Source of the DNA: Alphaproteobacteria bacterium
GTDB taxonomy: Bacteria; Pseudomonadota; Alphaproteobacteria; Puniceispirillales; Puniceispirillaceae
NCBI GenBank assembly: GCA_009920665.1
Contig: RFZL01000020.1
Span: 1-40,337, forward strand
Reading direction: 5' to 3'
Length of the DNA stretch: 40,337 bases
How positions within the stretch are numbered: position 1 is the first letter of the stretch; every line of letters starts with the position of its first letter. The notes below the pieces were generated by a model. That model was not told the DNA's origin and made no database searches. It saw only the letters and a list, made by a program, of their open reading frames with translations. Positions 1 through 8,872 of the stretch are shown piece by piece. Made by a program: the position numbers and the translations under genes.

Positions 1-18
1 GCGGCACCATGGTGCCGC
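1..18. terminator. Perfect 18-bp palindrome, possible bidirectional terminator
   Basis: The first 18 bases are a perfect inverted repeat that can fold with a 7-bp GC-rich stem around CATG. Read on the plus strand it is followed by CACTTTTGTTT, so it could terminate transcription entering from the left. Read on the minus strand it lies downstream of ndk, but the bases that would form its U tract are outside the window. The structure is seen directly; the function is inferred. Confidence 0.4.
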
Positions 19-41
19 CACTTTTGTTTCAGTCTGTCTTG

Positions 42-57
42 CCTGCCAGCAGGCAGG
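42..57 (-). terminator. Short hairpin directly after the ndk stop
   Basis: CCTGCC and GGCAGG form a 6-bp stem around a 4-base loop immediately next to the ndk stop codon at 58-60. No good U tract follows on the minus strand, so it is more likely a 3'-end stabilising hairpin, or the first of two stems together with the palindrome at 1-18. Confidence 0.3.
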
Positions 58-480
58 TCAGCCAGCGATTTCGCTTCCCGAGAAGAAGAAAGCGATCTCA
101 TTGGCGGCGGTTTCCGGCGCGTCCGAACCATGTACCGAGTTGGCCTCGATGGATTCGGCGAAATCCTTGCGGATCGTGCCCTCGGCTGCTTCAGCCGGAT
201 TGGTGGCACCCATCACTTCGCGATTCCTGGCAATGGCATTCTCACCCTCGAGAACCTGCAACACAACCGGACCTGAGGTCATGAAGGCAACAAGGTCATT
301 ATAGAACGGGCGTTCCTTGTGAACGGCATAGAAGGCCTGCGCCTCGGCCTCGCTCAGCTGCTTGCGCTTCTGGGCAACGATGCGGAGACCGGCAGCCTCG
401 AGACGGGCATTGATCTGACCGGTGATGTTACGACGCGTGGCGTCCGGCTTGATGATGGAGAAGGTTCTTTCGAGGGCCAT
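58..480 (-). CDS. ndk: Nucleoside diphosphate kinase
   Basis: A cytoplasmic enzyme that transfers the gamma phosphate of ATP to nucleoside diphosphates through a phospho-histidine, balancing the NTP and dNTP pools. The 140-residue product has the usual full length. It starts [14 protein letters not shown], the family's opening strand and loop, and carries the catalytic histidine at residue 117 in the signature [12 protein letters not shown]. The gene lies 151 bp downstream of holC on the same strand. A holC terminator and a candidate ndk promoter lie in that gap, so it is probably transcribed on its own. Nothing about it is unusual. Confidence 0.97.
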   Translation of the reverse strand: MALERTFSIIKPDATRRNITGQINARLEAAGLRIVAQKRKQLSEAEAQAFYAVHKERPFYNDLVAFMTSGPVVLQVLEGENAIARNREVMGATNPAEAAEGTIRKDFAESIEANSVHGSDAPETAANEIAFFFSGSEIAG

Positions 481-555
481 GGTTTTCCCTTTGACTGGAT
501 TGAACAGCTTTGAACTGGTGAAGGCAGGGGGTTCAAACCCTGCACGGACGCGGCC

Positions 556-584
556 TTAATAGGGCCAGACGCGCCACGTTACAA
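556..584 (-). promoter_or_regulatory. Candidate ndk promoter
   Basis: On the minus strand TTGTAA and TATTAA are separated by exactly 17 bp (4 of 6 matches to each sigma-70 box). The -10 box ends about 75 bp before the ndk start. It sits just beyond the holC hairpin, as expected for an independent unit. Found by eye. Confidence 0.4.
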
Positions 585-615
585 GGACAAAAGGCTGTCA
601 CAGCGGCAGTGACAG
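582..615 (-). terminator. Rho-independent terminator of holC
   Basis: CTGTCAC (595-601) and GTGACAG (609-615) form a perfect 7-bp stem with a 7-base loop. On the minus strand this is followed by CCTTTTGTCC. It lies 17 bp after the holC stop and would end the pepA-holC transcript before ndk. Confidence 0.55.
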
Positions 616-631
616 GTCCCCGCCACGGGCA

Positions 632-1084
632 TCAGGCGCGCTGCTGCCACTTTCCATCATCGTCCTGCGCGAAATACCGCATTTCAACCCCCTCCATGCC
701 GCGCCATTCCTGCCACTGGTTGCGGGCCTGCGCGACCTGCGCCTCGGATCGTCCGTCGAACAGATTGAAAACCCGCTCGAAGCTGGTCATGTCCTGACGC
801 TCGGCGCCGTGCAACAGAAACAGAAACTCGGCCTCGATCGGGTTTGCCGTCCCCTCGGAGACGATCCATGCCACGGCATGCACCGCGCCATCACCATCGT
901 CAAGCCCGTGTGGCAGCCAGGTGTCAGGCTCCCTTGTCCAGAGATCGTCATCAATCGCCTCGGCCGCCGGGCGCGGACAGTGAACCAGCACCTTGCGGCC
1001 AGCCTGGCGCGATTTTTCGATCAGCATGATCAGCGCGTCCGGCAGTTCGGATCTCGTCAGGTGATAAAAATCAACCTGTGGCAT
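632..1084 (-). CDS. holC: DNA polymerase III chi subunit
   Basis: HolC binds the psi subunit and single-stranded DNA-binding protein, linking the clamp loader to SSB at the replication fork. The 150-residue product matches the family in length. It opens with the typical strand VDFYHLTRSELPDAL and contains the conserved stretches KVLVHC and LWTREPDTWLPHG, followed by FLLHG and the helix after FERVFNLFDG. It lies 23 bp downstream of pepA on the same strand, and a pepA-holC pair is common in proteobacteria. Transcription probably ends at the hairpin 582-615. The assignment rests on these motifs and on context. Confidence 0.93.
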   Translation of the reverse strand: MPQVDFYHLTRSELPDALIMLIEKSRQAGRKVLVHCPRPAAEAIDDDLWTREPDTWLPHGLDDGDGAVHAVAWIVSEGTANPIEAEFLFLLHGAERQDMTSFERVFNLFDGRSEAQVAQARNQWQEWRGMEGVEMRYFAQDDDGKWQQRA

Positions 1085-1107
1085 GTCGTTTACCCTGCGG
1101 CGACCGG

Positions 1108-2580
1108 TCAGCGGTCATCGGTGGTGATTTCGACCGGCTGCCAGTCATCTACCAGCCTGCTGAGAAGTCGCACGCCATATCCCGTACCCCCTTTCGGTAC
1201 GGTCTTTGTGGCCTTGTCTGCCCACGCCTTGCCGGCGATATCGAGATGTGCCCAGGGTGTGTCGGTCACAAACCGTTCGAGGAAACAGGCTGCCGTGATC
1301 GAACCGCCCGCCGGACCGCCGATATTCTTCATGTCGGCGATATGGGATTTCAGCTGCTGGTGATAGGGTTTGCCGAGCGGCATGCGCCAGACAGGCTCGA
1401 GCGTCGCCGCACCGGCCGTGGAAAGCTGATCGGACAGCCCGTCACTGTTGCTGAAGACACCGGCATATTCCTTGCCAAGCGCAACAATCATTGCCCCGGT
1501 CAACGTCGCCAGATCGACCATCGCCTGCGGCTTGAACCGGGTCTGCGTGTAATGCAGGGCGTCGGCCAGCACCAGCCTGCCCTCGGCATCGGTATTGATC
1601 ACTTCGATCGTCTTGCCGGCCATCGAGGTCACGACATCTCCCGGCCGCTGCGCATTACCGTCAGGCATGTTCTCGACAAGCCCGATGACCCCGACGACGT
1701 TGCGCGCCACCTTGCGGGAAGCCAGCGCCATCATGGTGCCGGTCACGGCGGCAGCGCCGCCCATGTCGAACTTCATATCCTCCATGCCCTTGGCCGGCTT
1801 CAGCGAGATGCCGCCGGTGTCGAAGGTGACGCCCTTGCCGACCAGCGCGATGGGATCCTCATCCGCACCGCCATGCCAGTTCATGACAACAAGACGCGAC
1901 TCACGCCGGCTTCCCTGCCCCACGCCAAGAAGCGCGCCCATGCCCAACTCGGCCATTGCGTCCTCATCAAGGACAGACACCTCAACGCCAAGTTCTCCCA
2001 GCACCGTACAGCGCGCGGCAAACTCAACCGGGAACAATGTGTTGGGTGGCTCAAAGACAAGATTGCGCGCCATTTCAACACCCTTCATCAGACCCATCCG
2101 GTCGATGACAGCCGGATGCGACTCGCCCAGACCGTCTGACACAACCGTGATCTGGATCGATTTTTCCTTCCGCGTTGTCTCGGTGAAATAATCCTCGAAA
2201 TGATAGGCGGCTGACATCATGCCCATCAGAATGTCGGCCATCACCTCGTCGCCAAGCCCCTGATCAGGAAAACAGGCGCGCTTTGTTTCAAGACCGTCAA
2301 TGGCCGAGAGGATCCGGCCGCCAACCTCTTCCGCCGCGCTCCCCGGCTTGATTTCGGCACCGGTTCCAACAAGAACAAACACCCCGGATTCAAGGAACAG
2401 GGTCAACGACTTGTTCGCTTCACCGGTAAATTGCGCTGCCGCCATGGCGGCGATTACCGACGCCGCGGCGGCCTTGTCGAGCGTTGGCAACAACGTGCCG
2501 CCCTTGGCCACAAGACAAATGACCGCATGGGCACCGTCCGGCACATTCGAGGAAAAGGAGAGATCTAGTTTGGATGCCAT
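1108..2580 (-). CDS. pepA: Leucyl aminopeptidase (M17 family)
   Basis: A cytosolic hexameric dimetal aminopeptidase that removes N-terminal residues from peptides; in some bacteria it also acts as a DNA-binding factor in site-specific recombination. The 490-residue product has the variable N-terminal macro-like domain (about 1-165) and the catalytic domain (about 170-485). The metal ligands and catalytic residues of the family are visible: Lys249 and Asp254 in VGKGVTFD, Asp272, and Asp331, Glu333 and Arg335 in the signature NTDAEGRL. It is divergent from lptF across a 207-bp gap and is followed closely by holC. A candidate promoter with a perfect TTGACA lies upstream. Confidence 0.97.
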   Translation of the reverse strand: MASKLDLSFSSNVPDGAHAVICLVAKGGTLLPTLDKAAAASVIAAMAAAQFTGEANKSLTLFLESGVFVLVGTGAEIKPGSAAEEVGGRILSAIDGLETKRACFPDQGLGDEVMADILMGMMSAAYHFEDYFTETTRKEKSIQITVVSDGLGESHPAVIDRMGLMKGVEMARNLVFEPPNTLFPVEFAARCTVLGELGVEVSVLDEDAMAELGMGALLGVGQGSRRESRLVVMNWHGGADEDPIALVGKGVTFDTGGISLKPAKGMEDMKFDMGGAAAVTGTMMALASRKVARNVVGVIGLVENMPDGNAQRPGDVVTSMAGKTIEVINTDAEGRLVLADALHYTQTRFKPQAMVDLATLTGAMIVALGKEYAGVFSNSDGLSDQLSTAGAATLEPVWRMPLGKPYHQQLKSHIADMKNIGGPAGGSITAACFLERFVTDTPWAHLDIAGKAWADKATKTVPKGGTGYGVRLLSRLVDDWQPVEITTDDR

Positions 2581-2641
2581 TTGCCTGTCCTGTCTGCTGT
2601 TTTCCGGTGCGACGGCTCAGGGTCGCTGCACCGGGCGACTG

Positions 2642-2670
2642 ATAAAACAGCTTTGCTGCAACCCTGTCAA
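2642..2670 (-). promoter_or_regulatory. Candidate pepA promoter
   Basis: On the minus strand a perfect -35 TTGACA is followed after 17 bp by TTTTAT (4 of 6). It lies about 60 bp upstream of the pepA start in the divergent pepA/lptF gap, and is the best -35 box I see in the window. Confidence 0.55.
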
Positions 2671-2725
2671 ACCGATGCATGGCGGCATGGCTGTATTTCC
2701 GCCGCCAGCCCCGGATGTGATGTCA

Positions 2726-2754
2726 TTGCTTTTGCTTTTTCCGGTGTGCATATG
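2726..2754 (+). promoter_or_regulatory. Candidate lptF operon promoter
   Basis: TTGCTT and CATATG are 17 bp apart in the only T-rich part of the pepA/lptF gap, about 34 bp before the lptF start. The -10 match is weak, so the exact boxes are uncertain. Confidence 0.3.
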
Positions 2755-2787
2755 GTAATCATGCCCGCAGAGTCTCAAGGGGCCACC

Positions 2788-3912
2788 ATGCAATTTGACC
2801 GCTACCTTTTTGCGCAGATGATCCGGACCAGTATTGCCGTGTCGGTCACACTGGTCGGCATCATGTGGCTGTTCCAGACGATCCGCATTCTCGAGGTGGT
2901 TATCAATCGCGGCGCACCGATCTCGGAATTCCTTCTGATGTCGGTCACGGTGATCCCGCTCTGGCTGACAATCGCTGTGCCAATCGGCGGGTTCATTGGT
3001 GTCACCTGGGTACTTCACCGCGCCGTTGCCGACCGTGAACTCCTTGTCATGCAGGCAAGCGGCATGAGTGCGCTGCAGCTGGCGCGCGCACCGATTGCGC
3101 TTGGCGTTCTGTTGAGTACAGCGCTGATGCTGAACTCGACAATCCTGCTTCCCTTGAGCTTTGGTGTTTACAAGCAGGTGCAGTTCAAGGTCCGTAACAG
3201 TATTCCCGCCATCATGCTACAGGAGGATGTCTTCATTGATGTCGTCGACGGGATGACGATGCTGATCGGTGAGAAATACGAAGATGGGCTGGCACGGGAT
3301 ATTTTCATCCATGATGAACGTACCGAAGGCAAGGTCATCACCCTGACAGCGCGAGCCGGCCAGTTCATCGAGCGCGACGGACTTCCCGCGGTGCTCCTTC
3401 AGGACGGGGAGCGGATGGAACTTGGCAGCAATGAAAAAGCCGGGGCAAAGCTTCTTTTCGACACGCATATGGTGATGATTGCGCCGCAAGACCGGAAAGA
3501 GGCAACGCGGATGCCAATCGACATGAATGAGGATACGATCACCAACCTTCTTGATCCAGCCAAGTCGCCAAGCCCTGCCTATATTAACCAGCGTCGTGCC
3601 GAAGGCCATTACCGGCTGGTGTCACCAATATTGGCGCTTGTTCTTGTGCTGACCGCCAGCTGTGGTGTCCTGTACGGGCAGGTGCGACGTCATACATGGA
3701 CCCGCCGAACCATCATGACCTTCTGCGCAGGCATGCTCTGCATTGCGGCAGTCATCTCCTCGCGCTCGCTTGTTACGATGATCCCGGCGACCGTGCCACT
3801 TCTCTATGCCAGCCTCGTAGTGCCAGCCATCCTGATGATGGCAATGCTTGCCATGCCATCATTGACCACCACGCCATCCAATCCGGATGACCGCCTCGGG
3901 GCACTGTCATGA
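2788..3912 (+). CDS. lptF: LPS export permease LptF
   Basis: LptF pairs with LptG and the ATPase LptB to extract lipopolysaccharide from the inner membrane and push it onto the periplasmic LptC/LptA bridge. The 374-residue product has the family layout: transmembrane helices near the N terminus (including SVTLVGIMWLFQTIRI), the conserved stretch RELLVMQASGMSALQLARAP, a periplasmic beta-jellyroll in the middle, and C-terminal helices. The start at 2788 is chosen because AAGGGG lies just upstream and MQFDRYLFAQMIRT matches the family's N terminus. An open frame continues upstream to 2581 without support. The stop overlaps the lptG start as ATGA. Confidence 0.95.
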   Translation: MQFDRYLFAQMIRTSIAVSVTLVGIMWLFQTIRILEVVINRGAPISEFLLMSVTVIPLWLTIAVPIGGFIGVTWVLHRAVADRELLVMQASGMSALQLARAPIALGVLLSTALMLNSTILLPLSFGVYKQVQFKVRNSIPAIMLQEDVFIDVVDGMTMLIGEKYEDGLARDIFIHDERTEGKVITLTARAGQFIERDGLPAVLLQDGERMELGSNEKAGAKLLFDTHMVMIAPQDRKEATRMPIDMNEDTITNLLDPAKSPSPAYINQRRAEGHYRLVSPILALVLVLTASCGVLYGQVRRHTWTRRTIMTFCAGMLCIAAVISSRSLVTMIPATVPLLYASLVVPAILMMAMLAMPSLTTTPSNPDDRLGALS

Positions 3913-5012
3913 TCGGCACGGCGATTTCCGGCACATTGTTCCGTTATTTTGGTGGCCGATACGCTGCCTGGATTCTGGCAAGCGGCATCGGACTGACCAT
4001 CGTGGTATCGCTGATCCAGGCTGTTGAACTGGCCCGACGCAGCAGTAACAAGCAGATGGCAGAAGATGTCAGCATCCTGAACCTTGTCCTGCTGAACATT
4101 CCCACCGTGATCGAGATGACCCTGCCAATCATGATGATCATCGGTTCGATGGTATGTTTTGAATCCTGGAACCGGACGAATGAATTCATTGTCAGCCGTG
4201 GCTTTGGAAAATCGATCTGGTCGGTGCTCAGTCCGGTTGTGTTCGTCTCGTGTCTGGTCGGGGTGGTTTATGTCAGCATCATAAATCCAATCGGCTCGGT
4301 AACATCGCGCCATTACGAAAGCCTGATGAATTCGATTGTTGGCCAAACCGAACAACGGCTGTCCGTTTCGGCCGATGGCATATGGCTCCGTGACGAACAT
4401 CCGAACGGGCGCTTGATCATCCATGGCAAAATGCTGGAGGTCGACATGTCCAGCATCGTCAGGCCGGTGGTCTACAAATTCGATGAAGAGGCAAATCTCG
4501 TGCTCCGGATCAAGGCCAACAGCATGCAACTCACCGACAGCGGATGGGTCATCGAAGATGGTCGGGCCTGGAACCGGGAAGGCATCCTGGTTGAAAAGGG
4601 CAGCATGATGCTGCCAAGCAACCTCGGCATACTTGACCTTGGGCTTTCGAGTGAACCACCCAACACAATCGCCATCTATTCGCTACCCACTTTCATCGCG
4701 TTGCTTGAGCGGGCAGGCCTGCCAGCGTTGGAACACAGGCTTCACTTCCATAGATTGCTGGCCATGCCACTGCTACTGGTGGGCCTTGCCATGATCAGTG
4801 CCCGCGTCACTCTTACCAACATGGTCAGAGGCCGACGCGCGAGACTGTTCACGCGGGGCATGATCCTTGCTGTATCAGTCACGCTGTTCAGTCATTTCAT
4901 GCAGGTTCTTGGTGAGTCGCTCCGCCTCCCTGTTGTTCTTGCTGCCTGGGCGCCAGCGCTCTGCGTTGCCGTCACCGGCACCATCATGCTCGCCAGAATG
5001 GATGAGGCCTGA
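3909..5012 (+). CDS. lptG: LPS export permease LptG
   Basis: The partner permease of LptF in the LptB2FG exporter. At 367 residues it has the same arrangement: an N-terminal membrane part with the TLPIMMIIGSM helix and the conserved SRGFGKSIW loop, a central periplasmic domain containing SADGIWLRDE, and C-terminal helices with HRLLAMPLLLVGLAMISARV. The start overlaps the lptF stop by 4 bases, which suggests translational coupling and 1:1 production. surA begins 6 bp after its stop, a logical neighbour because SurA helps assemble the outer-membrane LPS translocon. Confidence 0.95.
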   Translation: MIGTAISGTLFRYFGGRYAAWILASGIGLTIVVSLIQAVELARRSSNKQMAEDVSILNLVLLNIPTVIEMTLPIMMIIGSMVCFESWNRTNEFIVSRGFGKSIWSVLSPVVFVSCLVGVVYVSIINPIGSVTSRHYESLMNSIVGQTEQRLSVSADGIWLRDEHPNGRLIIHGKMLEVDMSSIVRPVVYKFDEEANLVLRIKANSMQLTDSGWVIEDGRAWNREGILVEKGSMMLPSNLGILDLGLSSEPPNTIAIYSLPTFIALLERAGLPALEHRLHFHRLLAMPLLLVGLAMISARVTLTNMVRGRRARLFTRGMILAVSVTLFSHFMQVLGESLRLPVVLAAWAPALCVAVTGTIMLARMDEA

Positions 5013-5018
5013 AAGGTC

Positions 5019-6293
5019 ATGAAAAAAATGAACCAACTTGCCAAACTGCTGTTGATCCAGAGCATTGCAGCCATTTTTCTCTGGTCGGGTCTCGCCGTTG
5101 CGCAGATAAGCATCGTGGCGACAGTAAACGAACACCCCATCACAAATTATGATGTTGAACAGCGGGCCAAATTTCTGGAATTCGCGACCAATATCCGCAT
5201 CAATGACCAAAACCGTGACCGGGTCTATGAGGACGCTTTGCAACTTCTGATCGATGACAAGCTTCGGTTGGAGGAAGCAAAGGACATGATTCCCGATGTG
5301 GAATCCTCCGTGCTGCCAGAGGCACGGAATTTCATGAACCAGAATTTCGGCAACGGAGACAGGTCAGGCACCATCATATTACGTGAGGCGGGAATCGACC
5401 CGATGACGGTGCAGCAGAAATATACCAGCGACCTTGCCTGGTCGAGCTATATCAGTGGCCGGTTTCAGGAGAAATTCTCGAATATTGAAACCATGATTGA
5501 TGAAGAGTTGGCAAGAATGAGGCTCAGTGCGTCAAAGCCACAGATCCAGCTTGGCGAGATTGTCCTTGCCCCCGGACAGTCACGGGACCTGACCCAAACC
5601 GAGGCGCTGGCGAGAGAAATTGCCGCCGCCGTCAGAAAGGGGGCCAGTTTCGCCGAAATCGCGCGTCAATATTCCGCCTCGGGCAGTGCCTCGCGGGGCG
5701 GCAATATCGGCTGGGTCATGGTTGAAAAGCTGCCAAAAGCATTCCGTGACGAACTGGCCGGCATGAAGAGCGGCGAGGTCACCGACCCCGTTCTTCTCGA
5801 TGGCGCGTTCTATCTCCTTCGCCACACAGGTGAACGCAGGAACGGGCTTGTCGACAGTTCACAGTCACGCGTCTGGCTTGCCCGCGCGATCCTGCCTGTA
5901 TCCGCCGATGCCACAGATGCCGACCGTCTTGAGGCTGCCGCCAGGGTATCCCGTGACACATCGGACATTACCGATTGTGATGCGATGGAGACTCTCAACA
6001 CGGAATATGGAAGTGGCGCCTTTGCCCGGCTTGATGAAATGCTTGTCGCCGACATGGGGCCTCAAATGCAGCAATTGATCGCATCTCTTGACAGCGGCAA
6101 GCCTTCAGAGCCGCTGGTCTTCTCAGAAGGGATCGCCTCGATGATGATCTGCAAGATTATGGAGCCGGAACTGCAGCTTCCCGATCGCGAGGAAATCAGA
6201 CAGATATTCTTTGACCGTGTCTTTGGCAGCCTCAGCGAGCGCCAGGCGCTGAAACTGCGACGGACAGCGGTCATCGAGCGCCGTGACGGGTGA
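5019..6293 (+). CDS. surA: Periplasmic chaperone/peptidyl-prolyl isomerase SurA
   Basis: SurA carries unfolded outer-membrane proteins across the periplasm and has a parvulin-type prolyl isomerase domain. The 424-residue product starts with a clear Sec signal peptide (charged MKKMNQ, a hydrophobic stretch, probable cleavage after AVA at residue 28). A SurA N-terminal chaperone region with ATVNEHPITNYDVEQR follows, and then one parvulin domain (about 168-268) containing ASFAEIARQYSASGSASRGG and IGWV. The C-terminal part completes the chaperone module. E. coli SurA has two parvulin domains; I recognise only one here, as in other alphaproteobacterial forms. The stop overlaps pdxA. Confidence 0.9.
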   Translation: MKKMNQLAKLLLIQSIAAIFLWSGLAVAQISIVATVNEHPITNYDVEQRAKFLEFATNIRINDQNRDRVYEDALQLLIDDKLRLEEAKDMIPDVESSVLPEARNFMNQNFGNGDRSGTIILREAGIDPMTVQQKYTSDLAWSSYISGRFQEKFSNIETMIDEELARMRLSASKPQIQLGEIVLAPGQSRDLTQTEALAREIAAAVRKGASFAEIARQYSASGSASRGGNIGWVMVEKLPKAFRDELAGMKSGEVTDPVLLDGAFYLLRHTGERRNGLVDSSQSRVWLARAILPVSADATDADRLEAAARVSRDTSDITDCDAMETLNTEYGSGAFARLDEMLVADMGPQMQQLIASLDSGKPSEPLVFSEGIASMMICKIMEPELQLPDREEIRQIFFDRVFGSLSERQALKLRRTAVIERRDG

Positions 6294-7324
6294 TGGCACC
6301 CACAGCCTCATCGGGTGAAGTGGCGACTGCGACAGGCGCGCGCCTCATACTCACCCCGGGCGATCCTGCCGGCATTGGCGCGGAAATCACCCTGAAGGCA
6401 CATGCCGCCGGCGAACGCGGGTTCGCCATCATCGAGGATCCACGGCGCTTGGCAGAGCTTGCCGACACGCTGAAGATCGACGCCAAAACCCGCATCATCG
6501 ACACGCCGGATGACATCAGCACCGCAGATGACGATCTCCCCGTGATACCGCTGGAATGGCCGCAAACGCCCCGCGCCGGCACCGCCGATCCGCGCAACGC
6601 GACGGTCATTATCGAAAGCATTCGCAGAGCCGTCGAGTGGGCACGTGATGGCAGCGCCGCTGCCATGGTCACCAACCCGCTCAACAAGGCGGTGTTGCAA
6701 GAGGCCGGTTTCACCCATCCCGGGCATACGGAATTTCTGGCGACATTGTCAGCACCGCGTGACGGCGCTCCGGCGATGATGCTGGCATGTGATGAGCTGC
6801 GCGTCGTTCCGGTGACAATCCACATGGCCTTGCGGGACGTCCCTGATGCCCTTACAGGTGATGACATCGTCAACAAGGGCATGCTGCTTGCCGAATCACT
6901 GAGGCGGGATTTTTCCTGTCCCGACCCGCGCATCGCCGTCTGCGGCCTGAACCCGCATGCCGGGGAGAATGGCCAGTTCGGTGACGAGGATGAGCAGGTG
7001 ATCGCGCCAGCGGTTGCCAGGTTAGAAGCCGCCGGGATCAGGGCGTTTGGCCCGGTGTCGGCAGATACACTGTTCCATCGGCGGGCACGGGAAACCTATG
7101 ACGGGGTGCTGGGCATGTATCATGACCAGGTGCTGATCCCGATCAAAACGCTTGATTTCGATGGTGGCGTGAACGTGACGCTTGGGCTCGATTTCATCCG
7201 GACATCACCGGATCATGGCACGGCCTTCGACATTGCTGGCACCGGCAAGGCACAGGCAGGCAGTCTGATTGCCGCCATCCGCATGGCGCGGCTGATGGCA
7301 AAGAGTCGTCATGCCAGCAGGTAA
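6293..7324 (+). CDS. pdxA: 4-hydroxythreonine-4-phosphate dehydrogenase
   Basis: PdxA oxidises 4-phosphohydroxy-L-threonine in the DXP-dependent pathway to pyridoxal phosphate. The product is 343 residues from the ATG at 6293, which overlaps the surA stop as TGATG. A GTG at 6290 would add one residue. Family motifs include LTPGDPAGIGAE near the N terminus, VTNPLNKAVL, the metal-binding histidine regions THPGHTEFLA and GMYHDQVLIPIK, and GLNPHAGENGQFGDEDE. The 3' end overlaps rsmA by 14 bp. The surA-pdxA-rsmA order is conserved in proteobacteria. Confidence 0.96.
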   Translation: MAPTASSGEVATATGARLILTPGDPAGIGAEITLKAHAAGERGFAIIEDPRRLAELADTLKIDAKTRIIDTPDDISTADDDLPVIPLEWPQTPRAGTADPRNATVIIESIRRAVEWARDGSAAAMVTNPLNKAVLQEAGFTHPGHTEFLATLSAPRDGAPAMMLACDELRVVPVTIHMALRDVPDALTGDDIVNKGMLLAESLRRDFSCPDPRIAVCGLNPHAGENGQFGDEDEQVIAPAVARLEAAGIRAFGPVSADTLFHRRARETYDGVLGMYHDQVLIPIKTLDFDGGVNVTLGLDFIRTSPDHGTAFDIAGTGKAQAGSLIAAIRMARLMAKSRHASR

Positions 7325-8210
7325 CAGCTATCCCGAAAACGCCGCCATCGAGGCGCTGCCTTCGCTGAAGCAGCTGGTTGGCAAGCTGGACATGCGGGCG
7401 CGCAAGTCGCTGGGACAGAATTTTTTGTTCGATTTGAGCCTGACACGTCGCATCGCCCGCAGCGCTGGACGGCTGGACGGTACGACAATCGAGGTCGGGC
7501 CGGGACCGGGCGGTCTGACGCGCGCGCTGCTGCTGGAGGGGGCGCACAGGGTCATCGCGATCGAAAAGGATTTCCGCGCCGGTACCGTTCTGGCCTCGCT
7601 TCTCGGCGCTGCCGGAAACAGGCTGGAACTTGTCGAGGCGGACGCACTGAAAACACCCTTGTGGCAGATGGGGGAAGCGCCGCGCCGGATCGTCGCCAAT
7701 CTGCCCTATAACATCGCCACAACTTTACTGATCCAGTGGCTTGGCCGGGCCAGCGCCTTTGAATCGATGACGCTGATGTTCCAGAAGGAAGTCGCCGAAA
7801 GGATCACGGCACAGCCGGGTGACAGTGCTTTCGGGCGGCTTAGTATCCTCACCGGCTGGATGGCCGACGCCGCCATCCTGTTCGACATTCCGCCGGAAGC
7901 CTTTGTGCCGGCGCCAAAGATCACTTCGACGGTCGTTCATATCAGGCCGCTTGCCGCGCCACGTTATGAATGCGAGCGGGCAGCGCTGGAGCATGTCACT
8001 CGGCTTGCCTTCGGTCAGCGTCGCAAAATGCTGCGTGCGTCACTGAAGCCGATTGGCGGCGAGGCCCTGCTCACCCGCGCCGGAATCGACCCGCAAGGCC
8101 GTCCCCAGGATCTTGATATCGAGGCATTCTGCCGCCTTGCACGTGAGGTTGGCGCGCCAGAAGACGTCACGGAAGATGACAGGGCAAAGGGTCAGTCACC
8201 CTCGGCCTGA
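7311..8210 (+). CDS. rsmA: 16S rRNA dimethyladenosine transferase (KsgA/RsmA)
   Basis: Dimethylates the two adjacent adenosines in the 3'-terminal hairpin of 16S rRNA during late 30S assembly, using S-adenosylmethionine. The 299-residue product shows the N-terminal RARKSLGQNFLFD, SAM motif I as EVGPGPGGLT (about 61-70), the catalytic motif NLPYN (about 130-134), and the C-terminal domain starting at APKITSTVVHIRP. It is the last gene of the lptFG-surA-pdxA run. Its tail overlaps the convergent gmk stop by 19 bp, so neither gene has a private terminator and antisense transcription into both ends is likely. Confidence 0.96.
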   Translation: MPAGNSYPENAAIEALPSLKQLVGKLDMRARKSLGQNFLFDLSLTRRIARSAGRLDGTTIEVGPGPGGLTRALLLEGAHRVIAIEKDFRAGTVLASLLGAAGNRLELVEADALKTPLWQMGEAPRRIVANLPYNIATTLLIQWLGRASAFESMTLMFQKEVAERITAQPGDSAFGRLSILTGWMADAAILFDIPPEAFVPAPKITSTVVHIRPLAAPRYECERAALEHVTRLAFGQRRKMLRASLKPIGGEALLTRAGIDPQGRPQDLDIEAFCRLAREVGAPEDVTEDDRAKGQSPSA

Positions 8211-8848
8211 AGCGTGCGGACAAATTCCGTCAAACCGGTTTGCCTGTCGCGGCGCAGCCGTTCAGCGGCAAGAATCGCACGAACAGACCTGACCGACCGC
8301 TCCAGATCATCATTCACAACGATATAGTTATATTCGGGGTAATGGCTGATTTCATCAGACGCCTTGGCCATGCGGGCCGCAACCACCTCGTCACTGTCCT
8401 CAGCCCGCGCTTCCAGTCGCGATTGCAGGGCAGCGCGGGACGGAGGCAGGACAAACACCGATACGAGGTCATCGCCAGCCGCGTTGGCAACCTGTTGTGT
8501 CCCCTGCCAGTCGATGTCGAACAGCACATCACCACCAGCCTCAAGCACCGCCATCACATCGGCTTTCGGCGTACCATAGGAATTGCCGAACACCGTCGCA
8601 TATTCCAGAAAGGCTTCAGACGCGACCATGTCGTCAAACCGCGCCTGATCGACAAAATGATAGTCGCGGCCATCAACCTCGTTAGGGCGCGGCGGCCTTG
8701 TCGTCGCCGAGACCGACAGGGTCAGATTCACATCCTCGGCCAGCAACTGGCGCGCAATCGATGTCTTGCCCGCCCCTGACGGCGACGACAGGACCAGCAT
8801 GAGCCCCCGACGGCCGACCCCGGCGCCTGTTTGCGCAGTTCCTGTCAT
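8192..8848 (-). CDS. gmk: Guanylate kinase
   Basis: Phosphorylates GMP to GDP, feeding GTP, dGTP and (p)ppGpp synthesis. The 218-residue product has the P-loop LSSPSGAGKTS near residues 20-29, the GMP-binding segment SATTRPPRPNEVDGRDYHFV, the lid region FLEYATVFGNSYGTP, and FDIDWQGTQQV. It is the last gene of the minus-strand fab-mltG-gmk run, 24 bp after mltG, and overlaps rsmA tail to tail by 19 bp. Confidence 0.97.
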   Translation of the reverse strand: MTGTAQTGAGVGRRGLMLVLSSPSGAGKTSIARQLLAEDVNLTLSVSATTRPPRPNEVDGRDYHFVDQARFDDMVASEAFLEYATVFGNSYGTPKADVMAVLEAGGDVLFDIDWQGTQQVANAAGDDLVSVFVLPPSRAALQSRLEARAEDSDEVVAARMAKASDEISHYPEYNYIVVNDDLERSVRSVRAILAAERLRRDRQTGLTEFVRTLQAEGD

Positions 8849-8872
8849 GGCAATTCCTTCTTTCCGGCTCGT

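Noticed and set aside
1078-2139. 353-codon plus-strand open frame opposite pepA
   Set aside because: It is a shadow of the GC-rich pepA gene; the pepA frame has all catalytic motifs, while this frame shows no family pattern.
2581-2787. N-terminal extension of lptF
   Set aside because: It lies in the divergent promoter region, and the family N terminus with a ribosome-binding site begins at 2788.
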